A stretch of 64,000 nucleotides of DNA from Halichondria panicea (lineage: Eukaryota > Porifera > Demospongiae > Suberitida > Halichondriidae), in assembly GCF_963675165.1 (NCBI RefSeq), contig NC_087384.1:2936501-3000500 (forward strand), given 5' to 3'. The notes under the pieces are model-generated. The model made no database searches and had not been told where the DNA came from. It saw only the letters and a list, made by a program, of their open reading frames with translations. The number at the start of each line of letters is the position of its first letter. Position 1 is the stretch's first letter. The position numbers were made by a program, and so were the translations under genes. Below, piece after piece: positions 9,990 to 21,895 of the stretch.

Positions 9990-11690
9990 TGTGAAACACT
10001 TACTTTGTCACAACTTTGTAGTGGTCACCCGTGTGATAAATATACAAACCCCGAGGAGGGGGGATGTTGGGGTCTATTTTGCTCGGACAGTGACACAGCC
10101 AGGCATTTCCAGCCGTTCTCGAGTAGACGAACACCCTTCGCTCGAGCAGATGGGCCAGTGCAAAGATCTCCAAGTGAGTTCCCCAGATACGTGTTTGGTC
10201 CATTTGCGTGCCCCTGACGTAGGGTATCATGTCCGGGTAACCATCAACCAATGTTTACCATAAACAAGTGTTGAAAATCACACATGTGGGCTCGCCTGAC
10301 AGTAATGTGTTGAAGCCGGTAATGACCACAGACATTGCCCTGAACATGCACGCTCCATCCCGTCAACGAGCGAGGGTAAATGGAGCCGAGTCAGGGCAAT
10401 GTTTGGTCCGCCGGCGGTGACGATATTTCTGCGGTGATTAATTTTCAGCAGCAAACACGCCGATTTCTGTTCAACCTCGGGTTGAAGCAGAACGATTCAC
10501 TACCACGATTCTCTGGGTCTTCAACTATATGGCAATCACCAGCAGAGGTGACTGCCTCGTTTAGTTTCTTAACTGGGGGTTTGTCAACTTCAAGGTTACA
10601 TTGCCGTTTGGCTGGCGGGAAGACTGCAGGCGTCCTTTCCTTCCGTTTCTTAACTGGGGGTTTGTCGACATTACTCCCTCCAACCGTACACTGCCGTTTG
10701 ACAATCGCAGCTGTCATTTTCCTTTTTCTGTTTTGTTTAACGGGTACGCTGCCAAGTCTGGCCTGAATGCTAGCCTGAGCCTGTTACACTCCTCCACGCA
10801 CGCCATGATGGAGTCGGGTGTAAAGGTCTATGGACCTGACTCTGGACAACGCCATGCCCTCACCAAACACGCTGTCAGATAGGTCGATGATGGCTTGGCT
10901 CTTGTGTATGGTGACGGCATAAGCGACTATTAAAGGGAGTAGAATTTTTTCAGGACACAGAACCGGTTAGCGACTCTGGTCACTTCTGCCACACGTTAAC
11001 AGTCACGTGTTTAGATTCTATTTCAAGAACGGTGCTAGACCGTCTTCGGTGGACAGGTTTCGTCTCAACATGATGCGGGCCAGGTGGAGCACTTCTTCCA
11101 GACCAGCCGTCAAGCTGCTGTCTTTGTTCATTTCTGTCAGACGCTTTTCGGCCTGTTTGTTCCACTTTCCGTTGGCGCAGGCACCCTCGTCGATTACGTC
11201 TCTACAACGCAGTGGTATTATCTTACTGTCTAGAGTGTTCAGAGTTAACACGCTTTTCTAGTCGAGAAAAGCCATATGGGTTTTTTTACCCTCGCGTTTC
11301 AGTTGCTCGTACTTTTCTAGTACGGGTCTGTCAGGCCGCCTGTTCGCTAGGAAATCCCCTCCTGACGCTTTGAGTGTATAATTTGTCCCTTTCGTTGAAA
11401 GAGCAACATCAATACTAATGTGCCAGAAGTTTAGGTGGCCATCTCCCAAGAAGCAGACTGGTCGCGGGTAGATGCCAGCATACAGTCCAGAAGTACAGAA
11501 GGTTGGTGCTCCAACTGCCACTCCCTGGACGGTTGTCGACTCCCACAATCCCCCCTGCCAAACGAGGAGCACCGATGAGTAACGGTCCAATAATCTTCAA
11601 TCGGACGGTAGGTTTAGCCGGGAGAACACTCGGCAAGAAGACTGAACTCCTCCCCATTATATTAACCATGCAGTGTCGCAACAATATGAT
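9990..11690 (-). pseudogene. OTU-type cysteine protease region, broken
   Basis: Read on the minus strand, about 10360-10325 gives DGACMFRAMS, the catalytic-cysteine motif of OTU peptidases. About 10190-9995 gives WGTHLEIFALAHLLERRVFVYS ending GLYIYHTGDHYKVVTK (given here only in part), with the expected catalytic histidine in GDHY. Upstream, 10717-10445 encodes a basic segment with a repeated (V/L)xVDKPPVKK unit, and 11590-11018 encodes two overlapping frames of one longer protein without a known domain. A stop just before the cysteine motif and several frame changes mean it is broken or has introns I cannot place. OTU enzymes cleave ubiquitin. OTU domains are also known in some large transposons, including Helitron relatives, which is interesting beside the block ending at 9407, but that link is inference. 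Confidence 0.5.
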
Positions 11691-11699
11691 TTATCACCT

Positions 11700-12490
11700 A
11701 TGTATTTTGTGTGCTATTGTTACTTATAATTATTGGACGCATGCGCGTGGGAGGCAGAGCACGTATACTCGATGCGCTATTAGTATTGGTATAGAGGTTG
11801 ACAGCAGGCATGCGTGATATAATTAAAGGGGTTGACATTTTCTCTTAATCACAGATGTGGGGGGGGGGCGAGCAGTACCCGTACATGAAGCAACTGCAAG
11901 CCAATCACCTTGTTACCCAAACAAATTGTGTGTGTGAGGGTTGATGGTGCATCAGACGAGGGGCCTAGTCATCTTGAGGTTCAGTTTTGGTGGACAGAGT
12001 TTCATTTATCCCACAGCAACTTACATCACAGCAACTTACATCACATTACTCGTACTTAAATTGTGTAGAATGGCTGTCTATCCCAAGCTCATTCGAACAT
12101 TTTTATCCCTTCCACCATAAAGGGTAGCGAGCCACATTTCAACTTCTGATTTGGGACTGTTCATCTGTGGGATGGGCTCCATTCAAAAATTGCTGTATGC
12201 CGCAGGTACATCTAAGCCTGCATTTAATTCGTCTGCGTTTGGCTTTAGATATTTGCATGACATGGTCGACTGGCGCTTCAAAATGATAACAAGGTCGACC
12301 TCCTCCGATACGAAGTATTAAACGACGCTCAAACGTAATTTTTTTTTGCAAGCTTGCAAGCTATCATGGTCATGCCAGGCCTATTGTTACAAAACCACAT
12401 GCCCGTGAGCACCTTGCACGATTCAATCCATTCAATCCAGAAAGCTAGATGGAATAACAGATCAGAAGCTAAATAGGTTCAGCCATCTTC
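11700..12490. other. No gene recognised
   Basis: There are short random-looking frames, a G run at about 11862-11870 (GGGGGGGG) and a duplicated CAGCAACTTACATCACA at about 12016-12043. The minus-strand frame 12351-12139 is basic but without recognisable similarity. Confidence 0.4.
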
Positions 12491-12499
12491 CTCATCACT

Positions 12500-13920
12500 G
12501 AATATGGCAAGGGTGGAACTGAACTAAAAGAAAACACCCCAAAGCAAAACCTGCAAACCCAGAGGCCCTCATTCGGTAGTCTAACTGGTGAGGTTGTAAG
12601 GAAGACTGCACTAGCAGCTGCGGGTCCGAGATGCTTATATATGGAGACATATGGAGACGTATGATGGTATCAGCGGAGTGTGATTGAGGCACATAGCATC
12701 ACAGGAAGTGGACCCAGTCGGGCTTAGCTTGATCCCCCCCCTTTCGAAGAACCCTGGAGAGTACGACCAGTGGGAATAGGGGAAGTTTTGAGACGTATTA
12801 TTGGCAAGTCCCTGCTCAAGAGAGATATTACTGCAGGCCACCATGTGCAGGACATGCATGCCGTTTTGACGCAATCGTCTGAATCGTGCAGTGGCCCTCC
12901 ATAACATCCGATACACATGCCCACCTCTGGCAACAGTCCTCTTAAATTTCTACCAGTCACCGTCCAGACTATTTGTCTCAGGACTTCAGGAGGAATGGAA
13001 CTGTCCTCAGAAGAAGGTACCACCCAGGGATGTCCCCTGTCCATGGCGATGTATGCACTAAGCACTGTACCTTTAATAGACAAATGCAGGAGTGTGCTAT
13101 CCACGGATGATTCTCCCAGTGCAGTTCAAATATGGTACACCGATGACTGGGGGGAACCTGAAGATTTTACTACTGCAACATGGACCCGCGTATGGGTACT
13201 TCACAAAACTATCAAAAAAACGTTCCTCGTACTGAAACCAGAATGCCGCAGTTAAACAATTCGAAGGCACAGGCATCCAGATGTTTAGCGTCACCTGGGT
13301 GCAGCGATTGGGGATTGGGTCCCCAGCATTTGTTCCCCAGCATTTGTTGCCAGTTACACGTGGAACGGCTTGCTGACATTGCCTCCACCCAACCCACATG
13401 CAGCATCGATGGACATTTATTCAAAGAACCATGCCTACCGCGGGGGACCACATGCAACCACTGAAGGACGCTATTGATCACAAACTAATAGACACAGCTA
13501 CACTGCTATGTCGTTCAACGATCCTGTTAAGCACAGCAAAACTCACCCAGCGACCTCAATCAAAAGATGGCCGTGCGGGTGCGGCAACGTATTGTACAAA
13601 ATAAATCTACCTACCAGAACCCCTAGCACGTGGCTCAAGCACACCTAACACAATACCTGTTGCAGAGCACGGTTTGATGCTTTTCATGACTACATCAACC
13701 TTCGCTATTGTTGGCCACTGGAAAATTCAAGTTATACGGTAGACCATTCCCAGATCTCTGGCTTCATACACATGCGCCATGATGACACAACAAATCAGGT
13801 GGTAGGATGCAGTCTGGCCTTTTCATTGGCAAGATCAGCCATACGCAGAAGAGCCAGTCTCCAATGGACCTGATCCAAGCGGAGACACAGTTTGAGTGCA
13901 AATAGATACAACTCACAAAC
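12500..13920 (+). pseudogene. Non-LTR-type reverse transcriptase, degenerate
   Basis: Pieces in changing frames give the conserved RT blocks in order. PWRVRPVGIGEVLRRIIGKS is at about 12748-12810. The block with [19 protein letters not shown] is at about 13003-13060. The catalytic strand IWYTDDWG is at about 13128-13152, where the usual alanine of the YADD box is threonine. RWTFIQRTMPTAGDHMQPLK is at about 13404-13465. FHDYINLRYCWPL, which typically starts the C-terminal domain, is at about 13683-13722. At least four frame changes or stops separate these. The enzyme would copy element RNA at a nick in the target. A fragment of the C-terminal region of the same protein type lies at 52365-52710 on the other strand. 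I am sure of RT, less of the clade. Confidence 0.65.
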
Positions 13921-13924
13921 CTTT

Positions 13925-14600
13925 AGAACTTACATGTTTATTTTTTCTAACTGTCCTTCCACATTATAATTTTGAAAAAAAACAATATTGATGACTTCCG
14001 GGAACTACTAGATTTTCTGGAGAAGACAGATGAAGGCTAGGACTCTCTAGCTACGTAAGCTCTAATGTCTTGTTATAAGATTATCTGTGTAATGTGTCAG
14101 TCTTATAAAAGATCGCTCGATCCTACAGAAAGTGTCTCTGTCTTAAGCCTGAGTGATCTATTATAGGTAGTCCTTCACTTTTAGTATTCGTCCGTATTTG
14201 ATTCAACTTATTAGTAGAAGCTTTCCTCCTTTAATTTGGTACTGGTATCACTGCCATTGTGCTTAGTAGTAGCAGGCCTGATGGGATGGGTGATCACATC
14301 ATGGAGGGCCCAGGAAACTACGTGGAATTGTCGTATAACATTTATATTGATCTACGCCAAGCTAGCTAGCTAGCTAGATAGCTGCTCTTTCTAAATTATG
14401 TTTGTTAAAAAGTGGGGCTATAATATACCTGGCTCCTCTTGATGATTATGATTACTGCGCTGATGAAATAGTGAAATTTAATCTTTTATTTGTTACGGGA
14501 ATTTCCCCTTACGTAGACAATCATTGTAAAAAATGAACGTTCGGTGAGTTTCTTCAAAATTGTCGAGCAGCTACACGTACCTTACCTCACACATGTACTA
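13925..14600. other. No gene recognised; AT-rich
   Basis: Only short frames occur. A GCTAGCTAGCTAGCTAG run lies near 14361-14377. Confidence 0.4.
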
Positions 14601-14603
14601 ATG

Positions 14604-14730
14604 GACGTTAAACGGAGTTAACAACAGGGGAGTTGGTTGGAGGCAGGGGGCGGGGTTTGGCCAGACATGCACACTGCCAGGCATTAGGAACATGCGGTAA
14701 CACGCATGCGCATTGGTCAGTAACGGCATC
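14604..14730. repeat. Dispersed repeat shared with 28440-28525
   Basis: GTTGGTTGGAGGCAGGGGGC GGGG followed by TTTGGCCA and GCATGCGCATTGGTCAGTA occur here and, with a shorter middle, at about 28459-28516. Both copies are preceded by a GTTAAACGGA sequence. A frame at 14713-15003 begins in it (96 residues, no recognisable domain). Confidence 0.55.
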
Positions 14731-15215
14731 GTGCGCGGCATGTGCATACTGTGCTCGATAACTGTTGACATATCCAAAAGAATCCATGGGCTCTTCAACG
14801 GTCATAACAGACCCCATCGGGATCGGGAGCTGCAGACGTTGGTCACTAATGCTGTGGAGGCAGCAATAGTGACGGCCCAGTTGTGGCCTGCTAGACGGAT
14901 TGCTATCCCCACAACGGCAGGTGGGTACTCTTCTGGCAGTGAATGTGATCCTTTACTGTGCCAGTTCGTAGAAGCAATAGCAGGGGGCAGCAAGCTTACT
15001 TAGTATCATAGGTACAGGTCGGATACACCTTAAAAGCAACCTCAAAAGCAGGAGGGCAAAGGCAGTGTATTAGAGAAGCTTTGGGTGTATGTCAACAATT
15101 CGACCAACCAAGAGTCATAGAGGGCAAAGGTGCAAAGAGATGCATATGAAGGGTCAGACGACCAAACGGCAGAAGGCAAGGGTCATTTGACCAAGGAAAA
15201 GGCCAATGGCAGAAT

Positions 15216-16409
15216 CCTTTAAACTCCATGGGCCACGATCGTGGCCCGCAATTAGTGACTTTTTTTGCGAAATTCTAATTCTGCGATACTTAGGAAGTAG
15301 CTCGAACTACGCACATCCCTGTATAGAGGAAGAGCACGTGCAATTTAGTCTAGAAATTTCCAAGCCACGTTGCTACGTTAAAATTTCATTAGCATCTTAC
15401 CGCACGAAGTTTATAGCTATGGCTAGGTTGTTTACTTGTGCCGATGTGCTTGAACAGCTTGAGGACAGCGATGGCGATGTCTCCTCTGGTAATGACAGTG
15501 CCTATGAAGGAGAGGGGATAGTAGGATACCTCCCAAAGGTTACCAGCTTTATGCCAGACGCTGATGAACTGTCTGGGACTGGGACTGAGGAAATGCATGA
15601 CGCGCTATGGACCAGGAGAGGGCTCACTGTGTGACTCTGGTAAGTAGTATAGTATAGCTAGAATATCAGTAGTGTAAGTATAGTATAGCTAAAATAGAAT
15701 TAGCAGTAATGAACAGTCTTTATGTGAGCTTGTAAACTTCGTAGATCGTTCACCGAGCCCCACCTCTTCTCTGATGTCAACAGTACCAGGGTGTGGACCC
15801 GTCTGATGGAAGTGGGTCACTGTCCAACGATGACGGAGATGAACTTCCTGATGACAAAAGTGTGTCATTGGGTGATGGACTGTCCGGCGATGATGAAAGT
15901 TTGTTGATGTCTGACAGTGAAGCTGCTCTTTGCAGGCTATACTGAGATACCACTCACACTAGCTGTGCAGTTCTAAAGAGATACCTGGTGACAATAGGGC
16001 TGATGGTTATACATTGTATACCAGAGGCGATGGTACACCTTATCAAAACAACCAAAGGATACCCACGATGTACCTCTTGGGTGGTAATATAGTAATACAT
16101 CTACGTATTGTACTTCAAATTGATATAATTATCTTAGCACTGTTACATTCATATGATGTGAAAATCAAGCTTAGTCAAGCCTTTATACCATATGATAGGC
16201 TGATCCATAAAAAATTTTTTTTTGATGTTATCTCACCGCTGGCCGGGAATTTAAAATGATAAAAACGGGTGGGCGTAATTGCTATGGCAACACATGTTGC
16301 ACCATTTTATTCCTTGTTGTATGGGAAGTCTATTGGTATATGGTTGCTAGGCATTTTATTGCTCTGGAAACCCGATACAGACATAAGAATCCGACGGTTA
16401 AAGGGTTAA
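15216..16409 (+). mobile_element. piggyBac-like non-autonomous element, family 1, copy A (about 1.19 kb)
   Basis: The ends match the family: a degraded left end then the palindrome GGGCCACGATCGTGGCCC (15229-15246), and a right end CCGACGGTTAAAGGG followed by TTAA (16406-16409). It retains what looks like the first exon of a transposase (15419-15633, MARLFTCADVLEQLEDSDGD, then SAYEGEG) and a second acidic segment (about 15800-15930, SDGSGSLSNDDGDELPDDKS) around GTAAGT-type donors. Acidic, serine-rich N-termini are typical of piggyBac transposases. No catalytic domain remains. Copies B-D are at 29814, 50779 and 62562. Confidence 0.65.
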
Positions 16410-18780
16410 GGTCATACGACCAAGGGCGGTTTATGGCATGGCAGAAATCAGGGCGGGTATTTGTGTATGTCAACCAAGGTCAAAGCAAGTGAGTTGTAGG
16501 GATACCCAGGGTCTAACCTGGCTATTGTATTGTTGTACACTCTTTCGGGTTAATGGTAAGCTCGTCGTACACTGCTGTGCTTTTCCAAATATTTGCGGAC
16601 CCTATGCAACCTATTCTGAGCGATAGCACTTTAGTGGGAACGCTTTAGAACACCGGTGCACCGTTAACGGGTGGTAGCTGGAGGATGTCGCCCACAGTCA
16701 TTGTGTGAAGCGAAGTCGTGCAAGCACATGGAGGACAGTTAGTGAACATCTATCAGGCTAGGGGCGTACAGGTCAGTTTAAGAGCTGAGTGTAGTTTTTG
16801 AGCTTTCTATTGCGTTTGTACGGTATCGTTTGACTTCTCGTTAAAGTGGTCACCTGTAACATGGTCGTACCCTGCCCTAATTCTCGGGTTTTAAAGGTAC
16901 TTAAAGCAAACACCCACAACCTCTTGTAGAGAGTAGTGCTCGTGCTAGACAGGCTAGACAGTTCCGCAAACGTGGCGCTCGCTTTTGTGACATACGCCGT
17001 AATGTAACCGCCATGCCTATGTACCAAAGGTGCAGCAGCAAGGGATTGTAATCGTTGATTCTGGCTTCTTGGCCGTTTCTGGGAAGATCGTACACTCTCG
17101 CCTAGTATTGGGAGAACGGTCCAGCTACCAGGTCCAGCTACCATTTTCATGACACGAATATAGCTCGCCAGAGATTTTGGACTTCCTTAAGCTACTCGGC
17201 GACTACGATCCCGGCTCAAAAGTAAAGTATTCATGGACAGCAGTAGCCACAGACACAGGCCTCAGACACCTATTGTTAGTTACGCAAAGAATTAAAATCG
17301 TTACTGATGATAAAAAAATGTTTTCAAGGCTCGAAGAACGAAAGGAGAGGCTACGATAATTATTTTTATAATTACACTCTAAACATTAATGTTGGTGTAG
17401 TCAACACACATAATACGGCTCACCTCGCTGCTTGCTATTCTTTTAGCTACAATAATAGCTAGCATTGTTTCATGTTCTCTTTTCATTGATAATCATTGCT
17501 AGTTACAAAAATAATATGCTTGCTTGCTATTCTTCTGTTAACTGTACATAGCCACCTCTGATTATTGGATCCAGATTATTGGATCCAGCAACACCTACAT
17601 GTAGTGTACATACGTACACAAAAAAGGCTAATCAATGCTTCTTGTACAGTCAGTACCAGACCATACCATACAGCTTCTAGAGATTGTACTAAGGCACCGG
17701 TTGTATTAATTTGACAGCCTAATTTTAAGTCTATAATAGGTGATGCAGGCCCTAAAGAAGACTCTAAACATTCATTATACCACACTTATGTCACTACTAA
17801 TTGGTCAACAGCTGTAGAATAATTATTATCATACAGCCCCAAGCTTTCCATCACTGACAGAAAGTAGAATCTACTCTTGCTGTACTGCAAGAGTAGAAAG
17901 CAGAATCCTGGTGTAATTTCCTGGTGTAATTACTTCACTGCCTGTTCGCTCCAGAGGTAGGCCACCTTATATGGCAATCAGAACTAAAGGAGGTAGAGTT
18001 GTTAATATTCATGTTGTTCGTGCAAACTGCTGAAAAGAAAAAGTGAAAAGAAAAAGATGCCTCGGTCAATCAATATATCGACGAGTCGACGGTTGGGTAC
18101 TACAGGACGGCCTAGAGGAGAATGTATAAAGAGTGTCAAATTAACCTATCCTGATATTAAGCTCCTGATATTAAGCTCTGTATAACCATGGCGAGCGTGC
18201 GCTCTCGCCATGTTATGCTTAGTGTTATAGTTATAATTATGTTTATAATTATGTGGACCAATAAAAATAGTATCTATATATAATTATTGTGGGATGATTC
18301 AGGATCTTGGGAGGGAGGGCAGCAATTCGGATGCCCCCCCTTTTGAAAAACTACCAGGTTACAACAATTTTGCCCACCAACCTTGTTACTTATGGTTACT
18401 TATGCATCTGAATGTAGACCAGTGTTCGCCGTAGTAAATCAAGCTTGTCTTGACTGGTATATGCTAGATATTGCATGCTCTTTGCCAATCTATTTAAAGG
18501 AAAGGGGCAGGGCGGCTCGAAACAATTTCTTCAAAACAATGAACAGTCATCGAGTTAGCACAGTCATCGAGTTAGCTCGTGTAGAAGTCCGACTAGCTAG
18601 TAAACTATGGCATTTTTCTTCAGTTTGTAGATGCCCTCAGGAATATCGCTGGTACTGATCATAGTAGGTCACTGTTCAGTTCGTCTTTTTTCTTCATCTA
18701 ATACTAAAATCGGCAGTGACCACACGATCTTTGTGGTAAATTTTTTGCCACCTAGTTAGCGTACTAATAGGCATTGACAG
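16410..18780. other. No gene recognised; dispersed and tandem repeats
   Basis: Frames are short. Noted repeats: AGCTAGCATTGTTTCATG with its continuation at about 17456-17498, which recurs at about 21543-21582; AAGGGGCAGGGCGGCTCGAA at about 18501-18520, recurring in near form at 21234-21253; exact adjacent duplications at 17560-17587 (14 bases twice) and 18149-18176 (14 bases twice). A hairpin CATGGCGAG...CTCGCCATG lies near 18188-18211. Confidence 0.4.
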
Positions 18781-19269
18781 ATGTAAGGTTAGGAATTGTG
18801 CAGAGACTTTCTGAAGTCGCACAGCAGGTTGGATTGTCTCTTGATGTTGAAACACTGTTTGAAACACTGTCTTCATTTGTGTCGAGTGGACTCTTCAGTG
18901 GCGTTTCTCTTCAGTGATGTACTATCCACGATGGGGCATGTTGATTCCACCATGATTCAGAAGCTAGAGATGCACGTCACAAAGTTAGCGGAATCGTCCT
19001 GTGGTCAGGTACAAATATTGTGAACAGGGGTGATGAAAAAAAATGGGGTTGGTTCCTGACCAATTGGCACAATTGAGAGGGCACATCCGGCAGTACCGAG
19101 GGGGATATGTTTAACGGCAAGGTGGAAGGCTGCTGGTTTGGTTTTGTCTTGAAGGAATTAATTACTGACAAGGACTCCTCTATAAACAGTATTTTCTGCC
19201 GGCCGAAGGTACCATCACCTATTGCTCCAACCATTGTGCTCCAACCATTGTGCGAAAACACTGCACTAG

Positions 19270-19715
19270 CCAGGATTTGAGAGAGGGAGGTCCGAATAGG
19301 AGTGGCGGCAGAAACGTATGGAAGCCTACTTGCGTCTGTCCTGATGAATAAACTTCTTAATGATTTACGCTTGATCATCGGGCGCAAGATTGGTGAATTA
19401 GACTGGCAGCTGGACACCATCATGACCGAACTGCTACAAGAAGTTGAAGCCCGTGAACGAGCGAACCCGGGCTGGAAAGACACCACCAACAGCTGCCACT
19501 CTGTTTTTGGGAGATAAGCCACACTGTTGTTACTGCAATGGTGACCATAGCCCTGGGAGATGCAGTCGAGTAGCCAAAACGGAAGAGCGTAAGCAAATGA
19601 TAATGAAGACTGGCAGGTGTTTTATGTGTCTGAGGAAGGGACATCTCATACGTCTCTGTCGTTCCAAACAGCGGTGCAATGTTTGTGGAGGAAAGCACCA
19701 TTTCTCGATCTGAAC
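19270..19715 (+). pseudogene. Bel/Pao gag region with zinc knuckles
   Basis: The frame 19302-19517 (ETYGSLLASVLMNKL, then EVEARERANP) and the overlapping frame 19444-19713 form the end of a Bel/Pao-type gag. Cysteine clusters CCYCNGDHSPGRC, CFMCLRKGHLIRLC and CNVCGGKHH make two to three zinc knuckles that would package element RNA. A frame change near 19500, where GGGAGATAAG ends the first frame, separates the halves. Upstream of 19270 the frame is lost, and no 5' LTR was found. Confidence 0.65.
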
Positions 19716-19739
19716 ATCATCTGGTCAGACGGAATCAGC

Positions 19740-20640
19740 GACGACTGGACTCAACCCAGCGTCCCCCCCTCCCCCCTTCCAACCCCCGACGACCACATCG
19801 ACACTGCTGGTAAATGCGAGGGGGCCAGTGTTGCTGCAAACGGCAATAATAAAACTGTTTAACCCTGAAGAACCCAAGAGATCAATTGAAGTCAGAGCTA
19901 TACTCGACACTGGTAGCCAACAATCTTATGCGACCAAGAAGGTAAAAGATGCTCTAGCCCTAAAATGCCTTGAGATGTCGGTCATGACCTTTGGAGCGAG
20001 TGACAAAAAGGTGACAAAAAGACTCAGACCTATGACATTGCCAGGATTGGACAAGGTACGGCCAGGAGCAAGAGATGGAGTTTGTATGTGCCCCCTTGAT
20101 TTGTCAACCGTTGACGGCGCAGCAGTCCATTGATCTCAGTATTGAGAAGTATCAACATTTGGCTGGTCTTGATCTTGCCGACTCCCATCGTGGGGAGAAC
20201 GAACCAATGGAAGTGGATCTCCTGATAGGTTCCGACTATTATTGGTGGTTTGCTACTGGCGAGACAAGGAGAGGTGACCTGTACCTGTAGCTGTGCATAC
20301 AAGACCTGTGCATACAAGACTTGGTTAGGTCCTCTCTGGATCACTGTCAATGGAAGAAGGGTGTTCAGCGGCTCTCACTACGCACATTCTGAGGATTGAT
20401 GCCCCCCTGAATGAAGTTCTGCACTCCTTTTGGGACTTAGAATCATTAGGCGTCGTTAACACGAAAGAAGACTCTGTTTTGGAGGAATTTACACGTTCGG
20501 TACAACTAAAGAACGGACGATATGACTCACATCCTAGGTTGCCAGACAACGGTCTTCTCAAACGACTTAGACATGATCCTAAAGTGCTGAAGAATACGAT
20601 TCAATCATCCAGAGTCAAAGAAGCAAAGGAGTCGTAGAGG
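19740..20640 (+). pseudogene. Bel/Pao protease and start of pol
   Basis: The aspartic protease signature AILDTGSQQSYATKKV is at about 19895-19945. The chain is then carried by several frames: 20075-20290 with DLLIGSDYYWWFATGE, and 20350-20637 with LNEVLHSFWDLESLGV, the usual linker before RT. Frame changes coincide with short duplications, such as GTGACAAAAAG twice at about 20000-20025 and CTGTGCATACAAGAC at 20291-20305 and 20306-20320. Protease would process Gag-Pol. Broken beyond doubt. Confidence 0.6.
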
Positions 20641-21085
20641 AGGTGAATCTGCAAGAAGAGACAAATCCACTACCAAAGTACGTGTAGTGTTCAGCCCGAT
20701 CAACAGGGTGTTCGCTAAACGAATGCTTGAACAAGGGGCCCAAATTTGACCAGAAGATTCTGGATATCCTCCTCTGATTTCGAACTCACAAGGTTGCCTT
20801 GACTGCTGACATTGAAAAAGCGTTTTTGATGGTATCTGTCCAAAAGTCAGATCAAGATGTGCAACGGTTCCTGTGGTTCGACGATGTGAATAAGGAGATT
20901 AGGGTGATGTTTGGAGTCTCTTGTAGTACCCTGCAACATCACCTCAGCAAATACGCCGCTTCACACCTGAGACGGTGAAGAAGCTAACCATATTGTCGAT
21001 GATGTAGTCACTGGAGCAAAAGACACAGAAGAAGCGTACCAGCTCTACCTCGAGTCCAAGAGTGTTCTTAAGGTTACGGTATACT
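20640..21085 (+). pseudogene. Bel/Pao reverse transcriptase core, degraded
   Basis: About 20790-20925 reads ALTADIEKAFLMVSVQKSD and RFLWFDDVNKEIRVMFGVS, the first RT aspartate region and following strand. About 20940-21085 gives HHLSKYAASHL and DDVVTGAKDTEEAYQLYLES, including the paired aspartates of the active site. Frame changes lie between them. The RT copy ends abruptly near 21085, where unrelated DNA begins. Confidence 0.55.
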
Positions 21086-21895
21086 GTTCCACCCACGCTC
21101 AAATTTGCGTGGGTGTTCAATGCAGTACACTAGTAAAATGGCTCTCATCTGGCAATGGTCACTTGGCGTCAATTATAAGCATCAGGAAACCCCTCCTTAC
21201 CGTATAGTCTGCTGTTTCTTATTATACGAATAAAGGGGCAGGGCGACTCGAAGAGTTTTTCTCAAGAGAGTAAGTTGAAACAAAGTTACGGCCGTTACGG
21301 CCATTTCTAGCTGTTTTTGTAGGCCAATATGGCGACTGTAGAGTAGTAACAAGGATATATTTTTTGCTGTAAGGTCTCTATGAACAAGATCTCTTCGAGT
21401 CGCCAGTCTTTAGGCATCGAATACTGGTCACCTGGAAGCTATGCAGTCAACAAAACTTGACGCTAAAATTTTATGTTTTTTCCAGCTGACCTCAGACCAC
21501 TTCATTGGATTATAAGACATAGATACTTTTAGCTATAATAATAGCTAGCATTGTTTCATGTTCTCTTTTCATTGATAATCATATGTAGTGATGAGAAATA
21601 AAGAAAATAAATATCTTATAAATTATTCATGAGCAATTAGCATATTCAAGTTTATGACCAACGATGACTTGTTGCAACAAAAAATGAAAGAAAAGGAAGA
21701 GTACAGTCAGTCAGCCCATCTGATGAAACGTATACCAAGGCCCCAGCCCAACCACTACTCTCTGGCGAACAGACGATTCTTGGTGTAATGTAAACAAAGA
21801 TCAGCTGCGTTTCGGATTTGCCAACATAGCCCAAAATGCTCGTCAAGTGGAACCCACCAAACGAAACATAGTGAGCATGATCCATTAGGATTCCT
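21086..21895. other. Insertion of about 0.8 kb between the RT and RNase H parts of the Bel/Pao element
   Basis: After RT, the pol reading is lost until about 21890, where it resumes (SPIVIRFKMLFQELCEEGLN). The intervening DNA starts with a hairpin CCCACGC-TCAAATTT-GCGTGGG near 21092-21115. It also contains sequences that recur near 17.46 and 18.5 kb, so it is made of dispersed repeats. No gene is recognised; the minus frame 21885-21652 is not convincing. Confidence 0.45.

Noticed and set aside
14713-15003. 96-residue plus-strand frame as a gene
   Set aside because: Starts inside a dispersed repeat, has no domain and no splice or promoter context; neither supported nor clearly excluded.
18977-19522. 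181-residue minus-strand frame
   Set aside because: It lies opposite the Bel/Pao gag, has no domain, and the plus strand carries clear gag motifs; it is a shadow.
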